The notes below the pieces were generated by a model. The model saw only the letters and a list, made by a program, of their open reading frames with translations. It did not search any database and was not told the origin of the DNA. Below are positions 1 through 5,370 of a stretch of 5,370 nt of DNA, one piece after another (positions within the stretch are counted from its first letter, which is position 1; the number at the start of each line of letters is the position of its first letter). Location of the stretch: assembly GCA_026225015.1 (NCBI GenBank), contig JAMFRY010000140.1, positions 1 through 5,370 of the forward strand. The letters are read 5' to 3'. This DNA is from Alphaproteobacteria bacterium. GTDB lineage: Bacteria; Pseudomonadota; Alphaproteobacteria; Acetobacterales; Acetobacteraceae. Position numbers and translations under genes: made by a program.

Positions 1-488
1 ATCGCCGCCACCCCAGTACGCGAAACTTCCGCCAACCCAACCGGCCGCATCAAATCCAAAAACGCGTCCAATTTGTCCGTCGCCCCGGTCAACTCGAAGG
101 TAAAACTCTCCGTCGTCGCATCGATAACACGCGCCCGAAACGCATCCGCCAGCCGCAAAGCCTCGGCGCGTTTCTCGCCCGTCCCCAGCACTTTTATCAG
201 CGCCAGTTCACGCGACAAATGCGGCCCTTCGGACAGATCCAGCACCTTGTACACCGGCACCAGCCGGTCCAGCTGCGCCTTGATCTGTTCGATCACCATT
301 TCGGTGCCCTGCGTCACGATGGTGATGCGACTCTTCGAACCATCACGCTCCACCGGGGCAACAGTCAGGCTATCAATATTATAGCCCCGGCCCGAGAACA
401 GGCCGATAACCCGCGCCAGCACGCCAGATTCATTCTCCACCAGGATCGAAATCGTGGCGGAACGCAAGCTCGTATCGGTAACGGGCAT
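1..488 (-). CDS. ilvN: Acetolactate synthase small (regulatory) subunit, 3' end cut by window edge
   Basis: This is the regulatory subunit of acetolactate (acetohydroxyacid) synthase. In this family it activates the large subunit and carries feedback inhibition by branched-chain amino acids, mainly valine; it acts in the cytoplasm. Reading the minus strand from 488 gives 162 codons with no stop before the window edge. An N-terminal ACT domain covers about residues 11-85, with the family run VIGLFSGRGYNIDSLTVAP at 27-45; N37 lies in the region known to bind valine in E. coli IlvH. A second, C-terminal domain starts near residue 93 (RELALIKV). IlvH-type subunits are about 160-190 residues, so only a short C-terminus should be missing. 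The ATG overlaps the ilvB stop by one base (TGATG) and no good Shine-Dalgarno is visible, so translation is probably coupled to ilvB. In related bacteria ilvC often follows, but that lies outside the window. Confidence 0.95.
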   Translation of the reverse strand, partial: MPVTDTSLRSATISILVENESGVLARVIGLFSGRGYNIDSLTVAPVERDGSKSRITIVTQGTEMVIEQIKAQLDRLVPVYKVLDLSEGPHLSRELALIKVLGTGEKRAEALRLADAFRARVIDATTESFTFELTGATDKLDAFLDLMRPVGLAEVSRTGVAA

Positions 489-2293
489 CAGACCAGCACC
501 AAGCCTTCATCGGTGACGCTGTTGCCGGCAAAGCCGTTATCCTTATGCTCAGGCCCCAGCAGCATTTCGTTATGCGCCGCACCGGAGGGGATCATCGGGA
601 AAACATTTTCCTTCTGATCGACGCAGATATCGGCGATCACCGGCTTATCCACGGCCAGCATCTCGGCAATCACCCGATCCAGATCTTCAACCTTCTCCGC
701 CCGCAAGCCAACGGCGTGGAAACTCTCCGCGAGTTTGACGAAATCCGGCAGCGCTTCCGAATAGCTTTCGGAATAGCGGTTGCCGTGCAGCAATTCCTGC
801 CATTGCCGCACCATGCCCATATACTGGTTGTTCAGGATGAAAATCTTCACCGGCAGGCGGTACTGGGCGAGCGTGCCCATCTCCTGAATGTTCATCAGAA
901 TGCTGGCCTCGCCGGCAATGTCGATCACCAGCGCATCCGGATGCGCTACCTGCACGCCCATGGCGGATGGCAGGCCGTAGCCCATCGTCCCTAAGCCGCC
1001 CGAGGTCATCCAGCGATTGGGTTTTTCGAATTTGAAATGCTGGGCGGCCCACATCTGGTGCTGGCCGACTTCGGTAGTGATGTAGGTCTCCTTCGCCTGC
1101 GCCCGTGTGGCTTTGTACAGGCGCTCAATGGCGTATTGCGGCTTGATGATGCTGCCCGGATCGCGCAATTGCGTGAAGCGCATGCAGTTCTTGGCGCGCC
1201 ACACATCGATCTGCTGCCACCATTTGGCGAGCGGCTCGCGGTTATAGCGAATTTCATCGGCCTTCCACGCCAGGATCAGTGCGCGCAAAATCTCCGCGGC
1301 ATCGCCGATAATGGCAACATCCACCGCGACCGATTTATTCACGCTGGAAGGATCGATATCGGCGTGGATTTTCTTCGAGCCGGGCGAGAACGCATTCAGC
1401 CGGCCGGTGACGCGATCATCAAACCGGGCGCCGAGATTCAGCATCACATCCGCGCCATGCATGGCCAGGTTGGATTCGTAGGTGCCGTGCATGCCCAGCA
1501 TGCCGAGGAATTGCGGGTCCGATGCCGGGTAGGCGCCAAGGCCCATCAACGTCGATGTGCAGGGAAAGCCGGTGAGCCGGACAAATTCCAGCAACAGCCG
1601 GGAGGCTCCCGGCCCGGCATTGATGACTCCGCCGCCGGTATAGATGATCGGCCGCTCGGCGCGTTTGAGCAAGGCGATGGCCGCGTCGATCATTTTCGGG
1701 TCCGGCTCGGTCCGCGGCCGGTAGCTGCGATGCGGCTGGCTGCTTGGCTCGCTATACGGCGCCGGCGCGATGAGAATGTCCTTCGGCAGGTCGATCAGCA
1801 CCGGTCCGGGGCGGCCGGTGCGGGCCACGTAAAAAGCCTCATGCACCACGCGCGCCAGATCGCCGCTCTTTTTCACTAGATAATTATGCTTGGTCGCGGG
1901 CCGGGTGATGCCGGTGGTGTCGGCTTCCTGGAAGGCGTCATTGCCGATCAGATGTGTCGGCACCTGACCGGAAAGGCAGACGATGGGGATGCTGTCCATC
2001 AACGCATCCACCAGCCCGGTAACGGCATTGGTGGCGCCGGGACCGGAGGTGACGAGCACCACACCTACCTTGCCGGTGGAGCGCGCATAACCCTCCGCCG
2101 CGTGCACGGCCGCCTGCTCATGCCGAACCAGGATGTGGCGGATATGGTTCTGTTGGTACAATGCATCGTAGAGCGGCAATACCGCGCCGCCGGGATAGCC
2201 GAAAATGACATCCACCCCCTGCGCCTTGAGGGCGCGAAGCAGCGCCTCCGCGCCGGATTTCATGATTTCGGGTGCCATTACTGAGCCGTCCAT
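488..2293 (-). CDS. ilvB: Acetolactate synthase large (catalytic) subunit, biosynthetic type
   Basis: This thiamine-diphosphate enzyme condenses two pyruvates to acetolactate, or pyruvate with 2-oxobutyrate to acetohydroxybutyrate, the first common step of branched-chain amino acid synthesis. The chosen ATG at 2293 gives 601 residues. The frame stays open to a TTG at 2359 (623 residues), and ATGs at 2278 and 2263 are also possible. I prefer 2293 because AGGA lies 10 bases upstream, the TTG has no ribosome site, and the family is about 570-600 long. The N-terminal pyrimidine-binding domain has FGYPGG (31-36) and the cofactor-activating glutamate E59 in RHEQ. The middle, FAD-binding-type domain contains TGGGVINAG (219-227). 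The C-terminal domain has the pyrophosphate/Mg motif at 461-489, read as GEAS...NN instead of the usual GDGS...NN, followed by YMGMVRQWQ with W498. The C-terminus has the conserved MIPSG. A DLPKD motif supports the biosynthetic AHAS assignment. The partner ilvN overlaps its stop codon. Confidence 0.96.
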   Translation of the reverse strand: MDGSVMAPEIMKSGAEALLRALKAQGVDVIFGYPGGAVLPLYDALYQQNHIRHILVRHEQAAVHAAEGYARSTGKVGVVLVTSGPGATNAVTGLVDALMDSIPIVCLSGQVPTHLIGNDAFQEADTTGITRPATKHNYLVKKSGDLARVVHEAFYVARTGRPGPVLIDLPKDILIAPAPYSEPSSQPHRSYRPRTEPDPKMIDAAIALLKRAERPIIYTGGGVINAGPGASRLLLEFVRLTGFPCTSTLMGLGAYPASDPQFLGMLGMHGTYESNLAMHGADVMLNLGARFDDRVTGRLNAFSPGSKKIHADIDPSSVNKSVAVDVAIIGDAAEILRALILAWKADEIRYNREPLAKWWQQIDVWRAKNCMRFTQLRDPGSIIKPQYAIERLYKATRAQAKETYITTEVGQHQMWAAQHFKFEKPNRWMTSGGLGTMGYGLPSAMGVQVAHPDALVIDIAGEASILMNIQEMGTLAQYRLPVKIFILNNQYMGMVRQWQELLHGNRYSESYSEALPDFVKLAESFHAVGLRAEKVEDLDRVIAEMLAVDKPVIADICVDQKENVFPMIPSGAAHNEMLLGPEHKDNGFAGNSVTDEGLVLV

Positions 2294-2355
2294 GCGTCGG
2301 GTGTCCTGAGCTTCAATGGGATAGATTGGGTGGGTAACCTTTACGGCAGGCGGCG

Positions 2356-3354
2356 TCAACCCTGGATGTTCATAAAATTATCAATATTTGTCGTGATACT
2401 TTCCGAAAGTTGCGCAAAATCGGTTATTCGTGAATGTATTGTATGCATGGCAGGATTGTTAACCAGTTTTTGGTGCCGGAACCAGGTCGCCTGCCGTTTG
2501 GTATATTGATGCGTGGCCAACACGGCGCGCCGGCTGGCGGCTTCCAGCGTTGACTCGCCACTTAAATAGGGGGTGAGTTCCGGCACGCCATGAGCGCGCA
2601 TCAGCGGCAAAGCGGGATCAAGCTTTTTCGCCAGCAATGCCCGAACTTCTTCCAGCGCCCCGGCTTCGAGCATGGCGGCAAACCGGCTTTCCACCGCTTC
2701 GCGCAATTCCTCGCGCGGCGGGTCGAGCAGGATCATGCCAGGCGACCAGAAGGCAAGTTTTTCAGTGGGTTGCGACTGAAAATAGGACAGACCCAGGCCG
2801 GTACCAAGCCAGACTTCATAAGCACGCGCCAGTCTCTGGCTGTCCGATGGTCGGATTTTTACCCCGGTTTCGGGGTCCACCTCCAGCAATCTCGCATGCA
2901 GGGCTTGTGGTCCCTCGGCCGCGAGAAAATTGCGGGCCTCGGCCCTGGCTTGCGGGCCGGGGTCGGGAATTTCGGCAATGCCGTGCAGCAGCGCGTGCAG
3001 ATACATGCCCGTGCCGCCGCAAAGGATGGGAGTCCTGCATTCCTCTCGCGCTTTTCCAAGCACCTCCAGCGCGGCTTTACGCCACCAGGCGGCATTGCCT
3101 GGGGTCGAGGCCGGCAGCACGCCGTAGAGACAATGCGGGACCGCGGCTTCATCCGCCTCGCTCGGCCTGGCGGTAAGGACGCGCAGCTCCGCATAGCATT
3201 GCATGGCGTCGGCATTGATGATCACGCCGTTCAGTCGTTCCGCGAGGTGGAGCGCCAGCGCCGATTTCCCGCTGGCGGTCGGGCCGGCGACGATGATGAG
3301 TTTTTTCTCCTCGCTTGCCGAGCCGGCGCTCCCTGTCCTACCAGCTTCACCCAT
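2356..3354 (-). CDS. miaA: tRNA dimethylallyltransferase (i6A37 synthesis)
   Basis: MiaA transfers a dimethylallyl group from DMAPP to N6 of adenine 37, beside the anticodon, in tRNAs that read codons starting with U; this steadies codon pairing in the ribosome. The product has 332 residues (E. coli MiaA has 316). It shows the P-loop GPTASGKS at 24-31, then NADAMQ (47-52) with D49 at the position of the family's catalytic aspartate. GGTGMYLHALLHGI (113-126) includes the conserved threonine T115. Then come RPSDSQRLARAYEV (168-181), LDPPREEL (210-217), and the C-terminal THQYTKRQATWFRHQ (281-295), matching the family KRQ-TWFR motif. The ATG at 3354 is the only possible start, because an in-frame TGA lies two codons upstream. 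The start shares bases with that of divergent serB. The last 37 residues are coded by unusually AT-rich DNA. The stop lies just upstream of ilvB, so miaA is probably co-transcribed with ilvBN. Confidence 0.96.
   Translation of the reverse strand: MGEAGRTGSAGSASEEKKLIIVAGPTASGKSALALHLAERLNGVIINADAMQCYAELRVLTARPSEADEAAVPHCLYGVLPASTPGNAAWWRKAALEVLGKAREECRTPILCGGTGMYLHALLHGIAEIPDPGPQARAEARNFLAAEGPQALHARLLEVDPETGVKIRPSDSQRLARAYEVWLGTGLGLSYFQSQPTEKLAFWSPGMILLDPPREELREAVESRFAAMLEAGALEEVRALLAKKLDPALPLMRAHGVPELTPYLSGESTLEAASRRAVLATHQYTKRQATWFRHQKLVNNPAMHTIHSRITDFAQLSESITTNIDNFMNIQG
2377..2382 (-). promoter_or_regulatory. Candidate -10 element of an ilvB promoter inside miaA
   Basis: On the minus strand this reads GATAAT, five of six matches to the sigma-70-type -10 TATAAT, in the AT-rich end of miaA. 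The expected -35 region, about 17-19 bases upstream, is poor (best three of six matches), so an activator would be needed if it works. Transcription would start near 2370 and leave a leader of about 75 bases before the ATG at 2293. This is inference from base composition and position only; alphaproteobacterial promoters often depart from the E. coli consensus. Confidence 0.25.
2398..2417. promoter_or_regulatory. Two abutting palindromes, candidate operator upstream of ilvB
   Basis: ACTTTC-C-GAAAGT at 2398-2410 is a perfect inverted repeat with 6-base arms and one central base. It shares its last base with TTGCGCAA at 2410-2417, a perfect 8-base palindrome. Relative to the candidate -10 at 2377-2382 they would cover about -28 to -47, where a repressor or activator could sit. 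The one-base centre makes an RNA hairpin unlikely and favours a dimeric DNA-binding protein. The bases also code for miaA residues around LSES, so chance remains possible. The regulator is unknown. Confidence 0.25.
3253..3277. repeat. Perfect 8-base GC-rich inverted repeat inside miaA, upstream of serB
   Basis: CGCCAGCG (3253-3260) and CGCTGGCG (3270-3277) are exact reverse complements around a 9-base loop. In the miaA mRNA it would form a hairpin about 80-100 bases from the start codon, over the end of the P-loop codons (ASGKSALA). It also lies about 75-100 bases upstream of the serB ATG, where a serB promoter would be expected. No U-tract follows on either strand, so it is not a standard terminator. 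The structure is seen directly; a role is not shown. Confidence 0.4.
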
Positions 3355-3355
3355 G
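3352..3355. other. Shared CATG: overlapping divergent start codons of miaA and serB
   Basis: The palindrome CATG supplies both start codons: miaA reads ATG from 3354 down to 3352, and serB reads ATG from 3353 to 3355. The miaA start is forced by a nearby in-frame stop (TGA two codons upstream). The serB start is the one that gives the family-like N-terminus MSHIVTLVAS. No intergenic DNA is left between two divergent genes, and neither start has a clear Shine-Dalgarno sequence. Confidence 0.85.
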
Positions 3356-4234
3356 TCTCATATCGTCACGCTCGTCGCATCGCTGCAAGCCGGTTCGCTC
3401 ACCACCGCCCTCGCCGGCATCGCCCGGGAATATTGCGAAGGCCGGCATCTGACCTGGCTTGCCGAAGGCGAAGCCTGCGAGTTCACCGTAAAAAAAATCC
3501 CGGATATCGCCAGGCTCAAAATGGCGCTGGGGGATAAACCCATCGACGTGCTGGTGAGCCGCTATCGCGGCCGGCGCAAGGCGGTTCTGGTCGCGGATAT
3601 GGACAGCACCATCGTCACCTCCGAAACCCTGGACGAGATCGCGGCGCAAGCGGGCATCAAAGACCGGATCGCCGAGATCACCAAGCGCTCGATGAATGGA
3701 GAGATCGACTTTGCCACCGCGTTGCGCGAGCGCGTGGCGATGCTGAAGGGCCTCGACATCTCGGCGCTGGAACGGACCTGGGCGGCGACGCAATTCTCAC
3801 CCGGCGCGCGGATGCTGGTTGCCACCATGCGCAGCTTCGGCGCGACCACCGCTTTGGTTTCCGGCGGCTTCACCTTTTTCACCGAAAGGGTGGCGGCCGA
3901 ACTGGGCTTCGATCTGCACCGCGCCAACACCCTGCTCGATGACGGTTCTTCCCTGACCGGCGAAGTCGGCGAACCGATTTTAGACCGCGACACGAAATTG
4001 GCGACGCTGAAGGAACTCGCGGAAAAACGCGGCGTGCAATTGGCCGCCACGTTGGCTGTAGGCGACGGCGCCAATGACCTGGCGATGCTGAAGGAGGCCG
4101 GGCTGGGGGTGGCCTATCACGCCAAACCCATCGTCGCTTCCGAGGTGACGAACCAGATCGAACACACCGATTTACGCAGCCTGCTTTTCGCGCAAGGCTA
4201 CCCGGCAAGCGTATTCAAAGGAGGCGAGACATGA
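3353..4234 (+). CDS. serB: Phosphoserine phosphatase (HAD family)
   Basis: SerB removes phosphate from O-phosphoserine, the last step of serine synthesis, in the cytoplasm. The product has 293 residues, normal for alphaproteobacterial SerB. An N-terminal region of about 75 residues (ACT-like in many homologues, not clearly recognisable here) precedes the HAD phosphatase core. HAD motif I is DMDST at 82-86 (nucleophile D82, acid/base D84), followed by SETLDEIAA, the cap region. Motif II is SGGF at 170-173, motif III lysine is K215 in RDTKLATL, and motif IV is GDGANDLAML at 237-246. The frame is open upstream to 3203, but those codons lie opposite miaA and do not look like SerB, so the ATG at 3353 is preferred. 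No Shine-Dalgarno is visible before it. The gene contains a run of eight A (3490-3497, V-K-K-I codons). It overlaps frmA by four bases. Confidence 0.96.
   Translation: MSHIVTLVASLQAGSLTTALAGIAREYCEGRHLTWLAEGEACEFTVKKIPDIARLKMALGDKPIDVLVSRYRGRRKAVLVADMDSTIVTSETLDEIAAQAGIKDRIAEITKRSMNGEIDFATALRERVAMLKGLDISALERTWAATQFSPGARMLVATMRSFGATTALVSGGFTFFTERVAAELGFDLHRANTLLDDGSSLTGEVGEPILDRDTKLATLKELAEKRGVQLAATLAVGDGANDLAMLKEAGLGVAYHAKPIVASEVTNQIEHTDLRSLLFAQGYPASVFKGGET
4217..4224 (+). promoter_or_regulatory. Strong Shine-Dalgarno for frmA inside the serB tail
   Basis: AAAGGAGG lies six bases before the frmA ATG at 4231 and is encoded within the last codons of serB (K-G-G-E-T). Its near-perfect anti-Shine-Dalgarno match and spacing fix the frmA start. 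It contrasts with serB, miaA and ilvN, which show no good site. Confidence 0.9.
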
Positions 4235-5340
4235 AAACCAGGGCGGCCGTAGCGCGCGCGGCGGGGAAAATTTTGTCGCTCGAGACCGTGGAACTCGAGG
4301 GCCCGAAATTCGGCGAGGTGCTGGTGGAGATAAAGGCCACCGGCATCTGCCATACCGATGAATACACCCTCTCCGGCGCCGACCCCGAAGGCCTGTTTCC
4401 GGCGATTCTCGGCCATGAGGGTGCGGGCATTGTGGTGGGGATCGGCCCGGGCGTTACCTCCTTGAAAAAGGGCGACCACGTGATTCCGCTCTACACGCCG
4501 GAATGCCGCAATTGCAAATCCTGCACCTCGCGCAAGACCAATCTCTGCACCGCCATTCGCGCGACCCAAGGCAAGGGCGTGATGCCAGACGGCACCTCGC
4601 GCTTCTCCTGCGAGGGCGCCCCCGTGATGCACTATATGGGCTGCTCGACTTTCGCGAATTTTACCGTGCTGCCGGAGATTGCGCTGGCGAAGGTGCGGGA
4701 AGACGCGCCCTTCGATAAAATCTGCTATATCGGCTGCGGCGTCACCACCGGCATCGGTGCGGTGTTCAACACGGCCAAGGTGCAGCCGGGCGATAATGTC
4801 GTGGTGTTCGGCTTAGGCGGGATCGGGCTGAACGTGATCCAAGGCGCGCGCATCGCCGGCGCCAATATGATCATCGGCGTGGATCTGAACAACGCACGCA
4901 AACCCATGGCCGAAAAATTTGGCCTGACGCATTTCGTCAACCCGGCCGAGATCGGCGAAGACCTGGTTCCCTACCTCGTCAATCTTACGGATGGCGGCGC
5001 AGAATACAGTTTCGAATGCATCGGCAATGTAAAAGTGATGCGCCAGGCGCTGGAATGTTGCCATCGCGGCTGGGGCACCTCCATCATCATCGGCGTGGCC
5101 GGGGCCGGCCAGGAAATCGCGACGCGGCCCTTTCAACTGGTGACCGGCCGAACCTGGAAAGGCACGGCCTTCGGCGGCGCCAGGGGCCGGACCGACGTGC
5201 CGAAAATCGTCGACTGGTACATGAACGGCAAGATCGAGATCGATCCGATGATTACTCACGTTCTCAAACTGGAGGAGATCAACAAGGGTTTCGATCTGAT
5301 GCACGAGGGCAAGTCGATCCGCTCGGTCGTCGTGTTCTGA
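4231..5340 (+). CDS. frmA: S-(hydroxymethyl)glutathione dehydrogenase / class III alcohol dehydrogenase
   Basis: This zinc enzyme oxidises S-hydroxymethylglutathione, the spontaneous adduct of formaldehyde and glutathione, to S-formylglutathione with NAD+; family members also reduce S-nitrosoglutathione. It detoxifies formaldehyde in the cytoplasm. The 369 residues equal the length of E. coli FrmA. Catalytic zinc ligands are visible as C40, H62 (GHEGAG, with E63) and C169. Structural zinc ligands are C92, C95, C98 and C106. The Rossmann motif GLGGIG is at 194-199, and acidic D218 ends the second strand, fitting NAD over NADP. SGADPEG (48-54), and R110 just before TQGKG, match the class III glutathione-adduct pocket and argue against an ordinary ethanol dehydrogenase. 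The start overlaps the serB stop (ATGA, 4231-4234) behind a strong Shine-Dalgarno. The usual partner, S-formylglutathione hydrolase (fghA/frmB), is not in the window but could follow. Also called adhC or flhA in some genomes. Confidence 0.97.
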   Translation: MKTRAAVARAAGKILSLETVELEGPKFGEVLVEIKATGICHTDEYTLSGADPEGLFPAILGHEGAGIVVGIGPGVTSLKKGDHVIPLYTPECRNCKSCTSRKTNLCTAIRATQGKGVMPDGTSRFSCEGAPVMHYMGCSTFANFTVLPEIALAKVREDAPFDKICYIGCGVTTGIGAVFNTAKVQPGDNVVVFGLGGIGLNVIQGARIAGANMIIGVDLNNARKPMAEKFGLTHFVNPAEIGEDLVPYLVNLTDGGAEYSFECIGNVKVMRQALECCHRGWGTSIIIGVAGAGQEIATRPFQLVTGRTWKGTAFGGARGRTDVPKIVDWYMNGKIEIDPMITHVLKLEEINKGFDLMHEGKSIRSVVVF

Positions 5341-5370
5341 TTAACGTCGCGTTCTACAACAAGCGTCAAA

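Noticed and set aside
219..617. Plus-strand open frame across the ilvN-ilvB junction
   Set aside because: It runs antisense to both genes, has no recognisable domain, and its composition matches a shadow frame.
1037..1879. Long plus-strand open frame of 280 codons opposite ilvB
   Set aside because: It lies wholly antisense to a strongly recognised gene, its Arg/Gly/His/Ala-rich translation resembles no family, and such frames are expected opposite GC-rich genes.
3326..3344. Possible riboswitch or leader for serB
   Set aside because: No leader exists between the divergent start codons and no known riboswitch pattern is visible.
3203..3352. Upstream extension of serB by 50 codons
   Set aside because: The extra residues are coded opposite the miaA N-terminus and do not resemble SerB; MSHIVTLVAS at 3353 fits the family start.
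2590..3537. Plus-strand open frame of 315 codons running from opposite miaA into serB
   Set aside because: It is antisense to miaA and out of frame with serB; the translation shows no family motif.
3562..4074. Minus-strand open frame of 170 codons opposite serB
   Set aside because: It is antisense to the full catalytic core of serB, rich in Ser/Arg/Ala with no motif, and has no gene-like start context.
4279..4299. Repeated CTCGAG in frmA
   Set aside because: Two Leu-Glu codon pairs 15 bases apart explain it; there is no further repeat.
5341..5370. Possible terminator after frmA (AACG-TCG-CGTT at 5343-5353)
   Set aside because: The stem is only four bases with no T-tract after it, and only 30 bases are visible, so neither a terminator nor a following gene can be called.

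Overview
The window is compact, GC-rich bacterial DNA (about 60% GC by eye) with five protein genes. All belong to core or widespread bacterial metabolism. There are no RNA genes, insertion sequences, CRISPR arrays or phage genes. The protein styles and the neighbourhood point to an alphaproteobacterium, perhaps of the Rhodospirillales/Acetobacteraceae type. The clues are miaA directly before ilvB-ilvN with serB divergent, and an IlvB with a GEAS thiamine-diphosphate motif and the run NNQYMGMVRQWQELLHG. The lineage call is an inference from family knowledge, not a search result.

The left part (1-3354) is read leftwards on the minus strand, in the order miaA, ilvB, ilvN. miaA makes the tRNA i6A37 modification enzyme. 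ilvB and ilvN encode the large catalytic and small regulatory subunits of acetolactate synthase, the first shared step of valine, leucine and isoleucine synthesis. ilvN starts on the last base of the ilvB stop (TGATG) and runs off the left edge before its stop. Between miaA and the preferred ilvB start are about 62 bases. The last stretch of miaA is a sharply AT-rich island (31 G/C in 90 bases) that carries a GATAAT -10-like hexamer and two abutting palindromes, a possible ilvB promoter and operator.

The right part (3353-5340) is read rightwards: serB (phosphoserine phosphatase, last step of serine synthesis), then frmA (glutathione-dependent formaldehyde dehydrogenase, class III alcohol dehydrogenase). 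The two overlap by ATGA, and a strong Shine-Dalgarno for frmA lies inside the serB tail, so they are very likely co-translated. The last 30 bases after frmA hold no visible gene or terminator.

The most unusual layout feature is at 3352-3355. The divergent genes miaA and serB share the palindrome CATG as their start codons, leaving no intergenic DNA. The promoter of each gene must lie inside the other gene, or the transcripts must be leaderless or overlapping. I see no previously undescribed system. The interest lies in regulatory architecture and in one active-site substitution in IlvB.
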